Source of the DNA: Angiostrongylus vasorum
Lineage: Eukaryota; Nematoda; Chromadorea; Rhabditida; Metastrongylidae
Assembly: GCA_018806985.1 (NCBI GenBank)
Contig: JADANN010000103.1
Coordinates: 186,001 to 250,000 of the forward strand
Reading direction: 5' to 3'
DNA length: 64,000 nt
A program made the translations under genes and the position numbers. Positions 10,886 through 22,123 of this stretch are shown here, one piece after another. Position 1 is the first letter of the stretch, and every line of letters starts with the position of its first letter. The notes under the pieces are model-generated. The model saw only the letters and a list, made by a program, of their open reading frames with translations. It made no database searches and was not told where the DNA came from.

Positions 10886-11339
10886 ATCTGTGCATCCTTC
10901 CAGAATTAGTAATCTTTAGATGTATGTAAGCTGACAAAGAAACTGTTAATTTCATTACTGGACGTAGCGCACAGATCTTCGGTGATCAAATAGTTTTAGT
11001 AATAAACTTGGAGCACAGAATTTATCAAACCCAGATGTTGGAAATCCAACAACATTCGTCAATGGCTTCCTTAAATGACAAGCGACAACACTGGTTCTTT
11101 AATCAACAGAAGTACAAAGTGATTTCTCACTCATCGTCCTTAGGAGTTGAGCGGCAGCGTCGCCTCCATTTCCATACAAAGGAGGACCATCTCGAATCGT
11201 GTTCAACAATAGGACAGTGACATAAGAAGTATTTGGTAGAAACACATTGTATAAGCTTCTCAACAACAAAAACAAAGGTTGTGTAATTTTGGAGACGTAA
11301 GCAAAAATTGGGCGATTTCGATATAATCTTAACCTTTAT

Positions 11340-11840
11340 ATTTACTACCTATTCCGTTTAAGGGCGGGACATGTTGCGAATATAACTTCTATGATGTTGA
11401 GATATTTGCAAAACTCTGGACCACAGGTGTGTGCGGTGGAGAACGAACGCGCTATTATCCTTTCCGTGGGCTAACGCGTTCACCACCACACCATGCGGGT
11501 CCTTCGTTTCGCCTGTTTCTCAGCTAGTTCTATTGATCTTTTGCCATCAGCAATCACCCATCATGAGGATTAATCTTGGGAGCCCAAATCGGCAATGAAC
11601 ACAATTAAGCTGAGGCTGTAGTTATAATCACAATCTTAACTTTTTTGCTCACTGCCTATTCTTTTTGATGGCAGCTTATGTTGCGAAATATGAGGAAGAG
11701 AGAGAGAGAAGAAGCGAAGGACCCGCATGGTCTGGTGGTGAACGCGGTTACTCTCAGGGAAAGCACAATAGTGTGTTCGTTCTCCACCGCAGACACCTGC
11801 GGTCCGGAGTTTTGCAAATATCTCAGCAACATAGGAGATT
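11340..11840. repeat. Family C pair: minus copy then fold-back copy
   Basis: A full minus copy (11350-11640) reaches TAATCACAATCTTAACTTTT and flows straight into another minus-oriented terminus (GCTCACTGCCTATTCTTTTT). That then switches at about 11700 to a plus copy with CATGGTCTGGTGGTGAACGC and CACCGCAGACACCTGCGGTC. Both head-to-tail and fold-back joins are seen in one place. Confidence 0.75.
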
Positions 11841-12344
11841 TTGAAAAGAGGCTTTCGATTACTTCTTAACTTGTTGCTGTAGAATATTGGAAAAGAATGC
11901 AAACTTTTTAAGGTTCTGTCGTCTGATAATTCACGACGAGGGTTATGATGAGGGAAAGATTGATCCTTAATGTATCCTGAGTCTCCTGTCGAGCTTTCTT
12001 GAGCTGAGTAAAGTTGTTTTTTCTCATTTTTTTAAATAATGGTCACAATAATCAGGCATTTTTTATCAATGATGTCAAGCTCTTACCGTCATACTGTGTG
12101 GGCGTCGCATAACGGTTATAGTAGGTTTCGTTACGTAGTCGATCAAGAAATTCTTTGTTGAGCGGCAGAAATGCCATATCCTCGGCTCGAATCGTCAACC
12201 ACATGATCAAATGTAACAAAAACCTCATTACCGCATCACAGCTGAATAGAAACTATACATGAATAATAAATTCAATATCAATAATATTCACAAACAAAAG
12301 GATTCGCACAAGTTGAAGAGAAATGAGATTGTACGACAACAATT

Positions 12345-12832
12345 ACGACATAAACTCTGGACCGCTGGTGTCTGCGGTGCGGACCGACCACGCTATTACC
12401 CTTTCTGTGGGGTAACCCGTTCACCACCACACCATGCGAGTCCTGCGTTTCGCCTCTCTCTCACCGTGTTATTGACCTATAATACTCTGCCCTTAAAAAA
12501 TTAGTAGGCAGTAAGTAAGAATTGACGAGATTATGATTTATAGCATAGCTACCGCTTAACTGGTTTCATGCCGTTATTTGCTTCCCAGATCAATCCCGTT
12601 GACGGGTGATTGCTGATAATGCCTATAGGTCAATAACACGGATGAGAGACAGGCGAAACGAAGGACTCGCATGGTGTGGTGGTGAACGCATTTTTCTCGG
12701 AAAGGAGTAGTAGCGTGTTCGGTCCCCAACGCTGACATCAGCGGTCCTGGGTTTTGCAAATATCTCAGCAACATTATGGTTTATTTCACATAATACTCTG
12801 TTATTAAAAAAATAGTAGGCAGTGAATAAAAA
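12345..12832. repeat. Family C fold-back followed by tandem copy
   Basis: Minus-oriented tRNA-like part (12345-12470), then a plus terminus (GTAGGCAGTAAGTAAGAATT), then directly a full plus copy ending GTAGGCAGTGAATAAAAAAT at 12830. A family E element starts about 35 bases later. Confidence 0.75.
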
Positions 12833-12864
12833 ATTGACGAAATTACGATGTTGAGCTGATATGT

Positions 12865-13255
12865 GCTTAATAAAGATGTTTATTCGGTTAAGGTTTTGAC
12901 ATCTTCTTCATCACAGCAGATGATCCGAATCGACGATGCACAATCGTTCGTTTTCTCGATGTGGTGTCTTCGCTGTAAACAACCAAATTACTATGAGCGG
13001 ATAATCATACCAACAACCGTCCTGTATAACAGCGCTGCCTATTAAGGTTGCCTCATTCGAGTGGTGCTCCAGTGAAGAAGGTCCGACTCGGTACGACAAC
13101 GAAGACATCAAATCGAGAAGGCAAACGACTGTGGACTAACGACACGCACCATCGGCTCTGATAAAAAACGAAGACAGTGAAACATTAGCAGGGATAAACA
13201 TCTTTGTCAACCTCGTGTTAGCTGAACAATTCAAGAAGGTATTAATTATTACTAC
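12865..13255. mobile_element. Family E element, second near-full copy
   Basis: The left end on the minus strand shows GTGATGAAGAAGATGTC and then a GAAA-like AAAA. The right end shows CTGATAA (13158-13164), GAAA (13179-13182), CATTAGCAGGGATAAA and ACCTCGTGTTAGCTGAACAA. The interior shares ATAATCATACCAACAACCG with the 8.4-kb copy. Both cores are mutated. Two short frames (12863-13045 plus, 12911-13111 minus) are accidental. Confidence 0.6.
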
Positions 13256-13723
13256 ACAGGTTAAATGATGGTCAGTTTGAAAACCTATTAAGACAGTTCA
13301 AAACACAGGCAACACACTTATACCTACGCTATTGTCATATAAACGGATATATGTGTATTACCAGATGTATCCAATAATTAGGGCGAGTTCAACACAATCA
13401 CCAGCGGTTTCCTGCTGTACAGATGTGGTAGTTGGTGCAATCCCACGCCCTAGGCTAATTAACCTCACTCATTTCCTCTGAGGATAGGCAAGTGGAAGTC
13501 ATTGTCTAGCATAGCGGATCTCTATGGAATGGATCAACATTGGGCGGTTTATTCATCATCTTTTGAACTATTGTAAGCTTTCAGTGCATTGCAGTACCTT
13601 CAGAGGATCATTATGATTAATACGGCGTCGTCCCCCTATACGATACACGAATGCAACATCATGAAGCAGAAGGCAGCACTGGACGTTGTCTATAATATGA
13701 CAACAATTCCCCAACCAGAAAAA
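13256..13723. other. Unassigned stretch
   Basis: Lies between a family E element and SINE A. Two opposite frames near 13.6 kb continue into the SINE and are not genes. Confidence 0.5.
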
Positions 13724-14010
13724 GCGCGCGTGTGGCGCAGTGGTCGGAGGCGCCCTGCAACACACACGTGGAATCGATCCCCGCGCCCATGGGTCACCAA
13801 GCCTTCCATCCCTCCAGGGTCGGCAAATTGGTGCCAGACTTGTCTGGGAAGATAGCAGCACTGGCTCGATACATCGGTAGGCTACAGCGAGCCATTGTAA
13901 AGGCCAGATTTACATTCAGTCACTTCCAAATGACGTTTAATAAAGTCGAATGCATGGCGCATCCCTCAGGAGTTGATCAACGCCCAAAGCTTTATCCTTT
14001 TTTATCCTTC
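13724..14010 (+). mobile_element. SINE A copy, full length
   Basis: The head is GCGCGTGTGGCGCAGTGGTC with box A TGGCGCAGTGG, and box B-like GGAATCGATCC follows. The 3' tail has two units, TTTATCC then TTTTTTATCC. This is the best copy for defining the family. Confidence 0.9.
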
Positions 14011-14751
14011 ATGGGAACAATTATAGATATTTATAAGCTTTACGGCAAAGATAGAACGCCTTATGATTAACGTTCCCCATCGAAGCAAAACAAAGAAAGC
14101 AGCAAAAAATCATATGCGGAATATTTAAATGAGATGCAAAATTGGGAACAGTTGTGAATTTCTTGGAAATTGAAGCGCTACCTACTCATTCAGTTTACTT
14201 GCTACAAAATGAATGTTCATTTTTGATCAAAGGAAGTGATACTAAGAACTGGAAAAGCCTAATGGATTTCCCACAATTTTTTCTCATCCACTTTTAAACA
14301 GCTGCTTTAAGTAAGCCGAAGTAGATGTAGAGGACTGATCGTGTACTTTGACACAAAATAACTCTACTCAGCACGCATGATTTCGAAGCAAGACAAATTG
14401 AAATTTACAAAGCCCAAGAAGTGCCATGGAAGTGATCTTCGTTGCCGAAAAAATCTTATATTCTCTAAAGAAAACTTGTTCGCCACAATTTGGAGTTGTT
14501 AAGTACGAGTAGCGCGGAATCATCTGCTGGTACTTACAAATACACTTGACAAGCACTAATTACGAAAAAAGAGAAGATGGCAAGGATGTTTGAGGATTTA
14601 AGCACATTACATTAGTAACTGTACGTTGACGTATCGTACTGGAATATGGTATCCTGCAACAACTCTCTAGGGATGTGATCTTTCAAGACTTTATTTCCTT
14701 AGAACAAAAACATCTGAAACGGCTAGGGTTAAATATGTTTTAGGTGCCAGA
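14011..14751. other. Unassigned stretch
   Basis: No family match. A 62-codon minus frame at 14368-14556 has no domain. Confidence 0.5.
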
Positions 14752-15132
14752 ACTTGGACACTTGGACGGCTCGACCGGTTGTGCGGGCCTCAGCATAATC
14801 TCCATTTTTCGGAGTTCTGCTGACTTAGCAATTGTGGCTTCCTGGAGCCCCGAGGGTTAGCCTGACCAAAGCCTGCCCGAGGTCGTCACAACTTCAGGTA
14901 GCCGTCGCCCTTGTGGATCAGAGGGAGGCTTGTCACAATGCGGCTAGTTCGATACCAGGACGGTGGTGGATCCTTGTATTTGTTTACTCTTAGCTAGGCT
15001 TTCTAATGGAAAAGCCAGACTCTTTTTTCAGCTTGGAAGACCCTGGTAGGAGGATGAGTCGCCCCGCTGTACATCGCAATCAGACACCAGGAACACCGCC
15101 CAGCAATGATGAGGCGGTAAACCGTTGGCAGT
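14752..15132 (-). repeat. Family D copy
   Basis: Markers in order on the plus strand: ACACTTGGACGGCTCGACCG, CATAATCTCCATTTTTCGGA, GTGGATCAGAGGGAGGCTTG, TTGTTTACTCTTAGCTAGGC, CATCGCAATCAGACACCAGG and GATGAGGCGGTAAACCG. Confidence 0.78.
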
Positions 15133-15853
15133 GGTGCTAGAATATAATATCATAAACAGCAGATAGATAAGATTTGAATTGAAATAGTGCCAGAAACTGA
15201 TTCAGTTTCTCATGCACCTAAATCAGATTTTTCATGCTTAGGTGGTCATTCTGACATCAAGAGGAAATAATAAATTAATAAAATAGCCCTAGATTGGAGC
15301 TCATAGGGTCGACTAACTTACCATGCAATACTAAAGAACCTCCTCAAAGTCTACATAAACTTACGACGCTCTTTATCTATCGTTTAACAAGACACTAAGA
15401 TTTACTACGTATCAAAAAATTCTACAGAGGAAAAAAAATCAGCAAATTTTCTCTGCAAAATAACCTTAGGATCTCAAATCATCCTAAAGGCGTAGGTTCG
15501 CCCTTCAATCCCATACAAACTGCCAGGTAGTCAGCTTCAGTCGAATTATTCAGCTCTTCTAAGAAAAAAAGAAGGCAGTTTGCTTAGAATCTACATCCTC
15601 ACAAGTTGAGAGCGAAAATTAAATTTACAAGGTTTTCAATATAAACGCCTCAACGACAAACACAAACGATAGATTGAAAGGCATCAACGTAACCCTTTCC
15701 TGGAAGAAAAGAAAAAGAAGGAAGTTTCTTGGGCTTGTAAAAAGCCGGAACCTGATCTTCATAGAATACAAAAAAACTGCGTGTTGTTGGTGATGGTCTG
15801 TATTTTGTAGCGGTTTTTGGTGCAATTAAAAACATCCTTTGTAAGCCTAGATA
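15133..15853. other. Unassigned stretch
   Basis: Contains a purine-rich block at 15690-15725 (GAAAAGAAAAAGAAGG). Minus frames at 15.6-15.9 kb overlap SINE A and are not supported. Confidence 0.5.
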
Positions 15854-16131
15854 TGGGCGCATGTGGCGCAGTGGTCGGAGGCGGCCTACAACACACACGT
15901 GGAATCTATCCCCGCGCCCCCTGGCCCATCAAGCCTTCATCCCTCCTGGCTCGGCAAATTGAAACCAGACCTATCTGCGAGGATAGCAGCACTGGCGCGT
16001 TAGATCGCTAGGCCACCACGAGTCATTGTAAAGGCCAGATATCCATCCAGTCACCTCCAACGATGCTTTAATGAAGTCGAATGCAGAGCGCATCCCTCAG
16101 GGATAGATCAACGCCGAGCGTTTTATCCCTT
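15854..16131 (+). mobile_element. SINE A copy, full length
   Basis: Head GGGCGCATGTGGCGCAGTGG, box B-like GGAATCTATCCCC (one change), full body and tail TTTTATCCCTT. It sits 97 bases before the palindromic repeat at 16.2 kb. Confidence 0.87.
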
Positions 16132-16227
16132 CTAAGCTGAAACTTGTTTTAGTAACTCAAAAGACCGTCTTTCTATAAACCTCGGCATAGTTGGTATATT
16201 TATCTATATGATCTTATAAAGTGATCT

Positions 16228-16600
16228 GCTTTAAGCTGATGCGAGATTGGTATGGGTCTTCGTTGTCGTTGTCGTTGTTGTTGTCGTTGCTGTTAGTGTC
16301 GTTGGTCGATAGTTGACGTTTCTGCCATTCCTCTGAGCCGTGTTGTTACAAGTGGGACTTTGATTTTGTTGAGCTGATGCGAGGTTGGTATAGGTCTTCG
16401 TTGTTGTTGTCGTTGTTGTGGTTGCTGTTGGTTGCTCTTTGTTACGAGTGGGACCACTCGTAACAGTCACGGCTCTGAGGAAGGTGAAATCGCCGAAACG
16501 CCAGCCATGGACCAACAACACCAACAGTAACGACGACAACAACAACAACGAAGACCTATACCAACTTCGCATCAACTCAACAAGATCAGTTTATGAGACA
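16228..16600. repeat. Palindromic CAA/GTT-rich repeat with hammerhead-like motif
   Basis: An inverted structure is centred on a near-perfect palindrome at 16441-16464. The right arm has CTGAGGA (16475-16481), helix II GGTG/CGCC, GAAA (16495-16498), then an AAC/GAC-rich tail and CTTCGCATCAACTCAACAAG. The left arm mirrors the tail. A further minus-strand copy with a decayed core lies at 16228-16375. Frames of 114 and 66 codons here are low-complexity artefacts. Confidence 0.6.
16441..16464. other. Near-perfect 24-base palindrome
   Basis: GTTACGAGTGG, two bases, then CCACTCGTAAC. It marks the centre of the inverted structure at 16.2-16.6 kb. Confidence 0.75.
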
Positions 16601-17004
16601 TGTTTGTTTAAACTTTAAAGTGCCCATTATTTCTGCTACACAAGCATTGGAATAATCAATGCTTTCCAGGAGTTACGTGTTAATTACAGTGGTCGTGTTA
16701 ACCAACCATCACTCATGATCCACTATTCGTACTAAAAAAACTCATTTCAACTTCCTACTTTAGCGCTTTCACCACTACGCGCATTGATTTCGGATTTCTT
16801 CACTGCTGCACGTTTCGGACAGTAAATCTCGATTTCATTGTGCAAGCTTTTCTTCTGACCTATTTCGCTGCCCATAGCTTTTTTGCCCCACCTTTACAGT
16901 TAATCAATAGCTTACCGAATGTATGTCAAAAAAGCGATATTAAGGAAAACTCAAGAAGAATGATCAATATTGCTTTAGATTGCTGAGATTAGGTGAGGTT
17001 GCTA
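16601..17004. other. Unassigned stretch
   Basis: Sequence between two hammerhead-like repeats; no similarity to either arm noticed. Confidence 0.45.
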
Positions 17005-17108
17005 CAAAAAATGTGTTCGGCCACGCCAACGTTTCGACGCCTTCGTCTTCTTCAGAGGCGGATCAATGACGACGAAGAAGTCGAAGCGCTGGCCGAGGAG
17101 ACATAGTT
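17005..17108. repeat. Compact inverted pair of hammerhead-like motifs
   Basis: The minus strand has a full core: CTGAAGA (17055-17049), helix II GACG/CGTC with loop AAGG, GAAA (17035-17032), then a helix III candidate GTTGGC/GCCGAAC around GTG with one bulged base. Only 12-14 bases away, the plus strand has a second, eroded version (GACGACGAAGAAGTCGAAGC then GCTGGCCGAGG). This looks like a family E element whose interior is almost wholly deleted. Confidence 0.6.
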
Positions 17109-17790
17109 ATGCTACCGTTGTTTTATACCATCCCCATACCATGTCGGCTCGGAGATCTAGAACAATACGGAGTTTACAGTGAGACTAGTCCCTCGACCAG
17201 GTGTTCTTAATGTGCTATACTTGCGAAAATCGTTTCGATCGGTACAATTGATGGATATAAGAAATATGGAAGAAACATAGGAACACACTTCAGGTGCGCA
17301 AAACTACCAGGAAACCTGAAACCACCATCATTAGACAATAAACGAGTCTTTCTTCCATGATACACAAGGGTCAGATCACACATGAAAGGTGTTCAAGAAC
17401 ATGGGAATATAAACATAAGAACCTAGTGGATACGCAGAAGTTAGAGGGACACCTAAAATATGCGAGGAAACCGAATAGTAGAACGGTAGCCTCAGGTAAC
17501 CGTTGCGTCGTATCTCTTGCGCGGGCTCAGGGACCGTATCTCTTAATTTCCATGCGTATTTAGACATCGCTCCAATGACACTTGAGCTCAATAAATGCCA
17601 ATTCGAAAAATGTTCTTGTTCAAATGAGAAAAAAATGTTGAATACGCTCCTCTCAATAGAGCAAATATGCTGACAAAGATGTGACTATGAAGAAAAAAGT
17701 ATGTTAGTTAAAGAGACTGCGTGAAGCAGATAAGACGTTAAGGCTCAGAAAATCTGGACCGCTTTAAGGGGCCGCGAATTCCTACATGGT
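17109..17790. other. Unassigned stretch
   Basis: Opposed frames of about 70 codons at 17357-17591 lack domains; no repeat family identified. Confidence 0.45.
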
Positions 17791-18078
17791 TTGCTTCTTT
17801 CGAGTTTCTCGAAAGAGCGGTATAAAAGTCTATCTAGCCTAAAATTGAAGCATGGCATGACGCTCACGGAACTTGGACTTGAATTCCTTCAAGCTGCCTC
17901 CTTATTCTATTGCAATCAAGTAACTGACTATTGCTTTGAGAAATATTTTAGTGCGCTAAAAAAAGCACATGAAAGCGAACAACCACTTTTCTCATATCCT
18001 ATTGGAAGCCATGCCCAGCTTGGGACACATAATAGAGTTCTAGTTCTATTGGATTCAAAGATTTTAGATCTTCACTAA
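17791..18078 (+). CDS. Unrecognised 95-codon ORF
   Basis: This is an ATG-initiated frame of 95 codons in sequence not covered by the repeat families described here. It is Leu-rich, with a plausible helical stretch (TLTELGLEFLQAASLFYC) and no low-complexity sequence. There is no recognisable domain and no clear splice site at either edge. It could be an exon or a remnant of an older transposon. Confidence 0.2.
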   Translation: MLLSSFSKERYKSLSSLKLKHGMTLTELGLEFLQAASLFYCNQVTDYCFEKYFSALKKAHESEQPLFSYPIGSHAQLGTHNRVLVLLDSKILDLH

Positions 18079-18360
18079 GAATTCTCCAGCTCTAATTCGA
18101 TTTGCTTCAACTAGCGTGTGAATAGGAGTCCTTCTCAGAATTCCAAATATTTTAATGTCAGGGCGTCTTCAGATGATCACCATTGGCATTCGCAAGGATC
18201 TGAGGATGATTGATGCTTTACAAACAAGAGATTTCAATAACAGTGTCCATTCCTGGCAATAGCTTATTTTAAACTGGACTTTTGGATTTGAATATCAACT
18301 GCACGTGGTAAAAAAATTACCGTGCTTGCGATTTTTTAAGATTATAAAATGCTATAAAAG

Positions 18361-18560
18361 ATAAGGGATAAAGCTTTCAGCTCCGATCAATCCCTGAAGG
18401 TGCGCCATGCATTCGACTTCATCAAACATGATTTGGAGGTGATTGGATGCATATCTGGTCTTTACAATGAGTCGCGGTGGCCTATTGGCCATGGGCGTGG
18501 GGATAGATTCCACGTGTGTGTTACAGGGCGCTTCCGATCACTGTGCCACACGCGCCTTAG
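18361..18560 (-). mobile_element. SINE A copy with clean internal deletion
   Basis: The tail (GGGATAAAGC) and head (CACTGTGCCACACGCGCC) are present, but about 85 bases of the body, from the CGATGTATCGAG block to the AGGCTTGG block, are absent at about 18486. Confidence 0.8.
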
Positions 18561-19231
18561 AAAAAATGCTCTAAAGCAAAAATAAATTGTTCTTTTTCAG
18601 CATATTTTACTGGAATTTGATCAACTAGTCAATAAAATGGATAATTTTGTGGTCACCTTGCTTCAAAAAATAGCAAAAGTATTCTACAAAGTTATTTCTA
18701 CGTAGTACCTTTTAAGTATTTGAATGTAAGAGAAGATAGTTAGGGTCCTCAAATCTGTTGTTCTGGTAGAATCCTATTCTGTAGATCCTCCCTTTGATCT
18801 GGAATGGATTTCTGGTAAATCTGTGACCTGAAGAAGCTCAAGCGTTGCTCTTTCCCTCGGCTACTATTCAGGGAGGTGAGAGGACGATGAATCCTCATGC
18901 CAAAGCAGAACCCACACCAATCCGAATTACCTTCATGAATAACAGGAAGGCAAGACAACGAAACGAACGAATGAATGAAGGCGTACAATATGTAGGAAAA
19001 AAATATTTAATACCAACGAACATCTTTAACTTGTCCTTTCATCTAAAGAAAGGACCTCTCTCATTCTGAAGATTACGGATTTTAAAGTTTTTACTAGAAC
19101 TTCATGTAATGGATGAATTTCAAGAGAAACTTTGTGAACCAAATACGATTTGCAGTCAATTTCCTATTGTAACCAGAAATACAGCTGTGAGTGCTTCAAG
19201 TTGGACATGGCTAGGATCGAGCTGAACAGCA
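18561..19231. other. Unassigned stretch
   Basis: Opposed frames at 18749-19069 with no domain; nothing else seen. Confidence 0.45.
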
Positions 19232-19281
19232 TGTGTGCGTGTGCGTGTGCGTGTGCGTGTGCGTTTGCGTGTGCGTGTGTG

Positions 19282-19316
<35 letters not shown>
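19232..19316 (+). repeat. (GTGTGC)n then (GT)n microsatellite
   Basis: Repeated TGTGCG units grade into an uninterrupted TG run of about 35 bases. A 118-codon minus frame over it is an artefact. Confidence 0.9.
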
Positions 19317-19320
<4 letters not shown>

Positions 19321-20029
19321 TGCCACTATGTCATTGTACCACATCTGAATAAACCTAGTGAATGAAGAATAATTAAAAAACACTGACGATGGGATAAAAC
19401 TAGCAAATTCATGCGGCGTTTTGCCATGTGTAGAAGCGTTTTTGAAACCCGAGGTTTCCACACTAGACTTACATTCCAAAAGGACATTCAGATCGGCCAC
19501 CGTTCTTCCCACAGAATTTGTAAGAAAAAAAACAGCCCGTTGTTTTTTCTGGAAACGAGATAAAAGTCTTTTTTTTCTTTTTTTTTAAGCTTTGGCGTTC
19601 GAAATAAATCGAACTCTCCAACTTCATTATAATCAAACCAGTAGTCTTTTCCGCCCAGGATTCCGACCGACCACACCGATGATATTCACGAATCAAACAT
19701 CAATGCCGCTTAGTCAGCACGTACCGTGCTTCATCCACCTCCGAAGACGAATGCTCCTTAATTTCGGTGAAGAGCATTCGTGTTCAATGGTGGTAAAACG
19801 ACACGAAATACTGATGCGATTAGAGGATTGGGAGTGACAACCGGTCTCTTATAGTTGCTTTCAGTGAGTTGGCGATGGTCCACTAACCAGTTTGATTTCT
19901 ATCATTAGATTGATGATGCAACGTTTAAAATACTAACTAACAAATTCGTTTATAATTTGAGAAGTAGGAAATTTCTTCTACTCTACAGAGCATCCTTATA
20001 CCTATCGGAATAATCACCATTGACGCAAT
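19317..20029. other. Unassigned stretch
   Basis: Has a mirror-like poly-pyrimidine block (TCTTTTTTTTCTTTTTTTTT, 19567-19588). Frames on both strands are short and unsupported. Confidence 0.45.
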
Positions 20030-20290
20030 AATTAGAGGTGCCTCACAATACACACGAGTCATTGGTTCAATCCCCGGCATCGGTGTAACCAAGCTGTTCA
20101 TCTTTCCAGAGCTGGAGAACTGGTAACACACTTGTCTGAGAGAATAAAATACGCAAAGGAAACTCAGACTTAATAAATCGGCTTGCGTCAGGAAGTCATT
20201 GCGTAGGGCGAATATGATCCAACCATCTCTGCGATGCTACAAGTGGAGAAGAATGTATGGGGCATCTTGCAAAGATTGACAAAAACCGAA
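20030..20290 (+). mobile_element. SINE A copy, old
   Basis: Degenerate copy: GAGGTGCCTCACAATACACA, box B-like GGTTCAATCCCCG, then ACACTTGTCTGAGAG and GTGGAGAAGAATGTATGGGG blocks. The tRNA-like B box is better kept here than in younger copies. Confidence 0.55.
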
Positions 20291-20734
20291 CATTCCGTAA
20301 TTTAATTCGGAATGCCTGTGCACTCTTTCTTTGCTGTGATGAAGAAATCACTGACAACATAAGTGGCCGACTTACACTTGAGCGTTTATGGTTACTGTAG
20401 AATTGTGCTGCAACCTGAGCTGGTGTACTGTAGCGGTTTACTTAGCTAGTTGGTAGAACAGTAGCGAATTTGCTGATGAGAGTAACGAAACTGAACAAAC
20501 AATTGATGTTGTCGGGTGATGACAACGTCCAGATGCTGCCACCCATAAAACATCACATTAGAACAAATCGTCTGCTCAACTGCGATTTTCGCATTACTAA
20601 TCACCATCGCACAGGATAACAAACTATTCTCAGTTACGTACAGACCAAGGTAAATGATCTTAAAAAGATTTCACTGAAAACTTAACACAACTGGTAATTA
20701 TTGGTGTTCCTACGTTAAATAGACGTAAGTAGAA
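20291..20734. other. Unassigned stretch
   Basis: Nothing recognised. Confidence 0.45.
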
Positions 20735-20940
20735 CAATGTTTAAATCCTTTTATTTATTGCCTGTTCCTTTTTTTCCCATGGCAAGGTATTGTGTGAAAT
20801 ACAACGACAAGGATATTGAGACATGAGCAGAACTCGGAACCTCAGTTTGGCTTCGAACCCGCGATGACCCTTTCCGTGGGCTCGCATGCTATCCACTCCA
20901 CTAACCGAGGGCTCTTGCTTTATAGAAACTGTAGAATAAA
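20735..20940 (-). repeat. Family C copy with the best tRNA-like B box
   Basis: Terminus TTTATTTATTGCCTGTTCCT on the plus strand. On the minus strand, CGGTTAGTGGAGTGGATAGC is box A-like and GCGGGTTCGAAGCC fits box B closely. It suggests the tRNA ancestor of this family. Confidence 0.65.
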
Positions 20941-22123
20941 TCCATGCAAATTTCTGAAACAATGATCTTACCCGATAGTCTTCGATGCATTTTTTCGACT
21001 ATTTGCACTTTAATCCATTAATTTGATAGAAATTCCGGAACAAAGATCTTGCTGCCATTCGATTGACTTTTTTGTAGTTAAAGACCATTTTTCACCCTAC
21101 GAATTCCTTGCGAACGCCCAAATTCTGTTTTCTTATTAGACGAGGCCGTCATTATTTAGTGGGAAACTAAAGTACTCTTCTCATTGATTTCCAGCAGAGA
21201 TTTTTCGGCTATTACGAGAAGCTACTAGGGCTATTCTTAAGAGTTCCTTAAGAGTTCCGTTCGCTTTTTTCCATCAGATCTATCAATATAGTGAGATTTT
21301 TTCTTTTTCATTGCACATTTCTATCGAGCCACATTTAATTTCCCTCAACATCCCCTGGTGTCGAACTGAAACGTGCAGCCGGGGTACATGAACTTTTACA
21401 GTGAGCCAAAGTGAAAAGGGCTTGACATTTCAAGTTGGATTCCCACCTAAGGATAAGCCAATACCACGAAAATGAAGAATGAACTACCAAGGACTTTTTC
21501 TTCTCTTGCAAGAGAAAAGCTCGAAGATGAGATAAAAGGAAAATTTCACAAATGTGAAGTCCATGTCGAGAAAGAGAAAGACTCTCACTAAGCAGTTCTG
21601 GCGGGTTATTTTATTAAAATGGAAATTAAGTCACACGGTAATAAGGAAAATTGCAGACCATCCAAGAAATTTATACTAATGATTATATACATCCTTGTTA
21701 CCCGAATATTCATTTTCACAAATCGTAAAGCTCCCGATCCCTCAGCAACAAGTTTCTTGCGCCTGGGCAATATTTTCTTTCCTAGAAGGCTCCAATCTAA
21801 TGATTGGGCTTCCTCACGTTTCCTCCACTTGTCAGCTAGTGAGTCTGGTGTTTTAGGATGGCAGTGATTCCTGCCAGTGGTAATGTCAAACTCTTCTCAC
21901 CACGACAGGCCCTCTTAGATTGATGAACTCTTGTTGTACGCTACAATTCGATATCAGTTCTGTTGGCTCGTTCGATGTTGATTTAGTGTTTGAGCATTAA
22001 TAAAAGCTTAGTTGGGAAAATGATTCGTTCTAATGTGTTGTTTTATGAGGTGGCTGCATTTGGCCGCTTTCATGGGCTGAAGTGACAATCAGTTTGTTCA
22101 GTTTCTAAATGTTCATCAACAGA
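20941..22123. other. Unassigned stretch
   Basis: An 82-codon plus frame at 21619-21867 has a hydrophobic centre but no signal-peptide layout or domain. No repeat family found. Confidence 0.45.

Noticed and set aside
11008..11220. 70-codon plus ORF after the family C copy
   Set aside because: No motif, no splice sites, Gln/Ser-rich composition typical of chance frames here.
13732..14070. 112-codon ORF
   Set aside because: It is a frame through a full-length SINE A copy; similar frames occur in other copies.
19500..19696. Lys-rich minus ORFs at a T-run
   Set aside because: They arise from the poly-pyrimidine tract and lack any domain.
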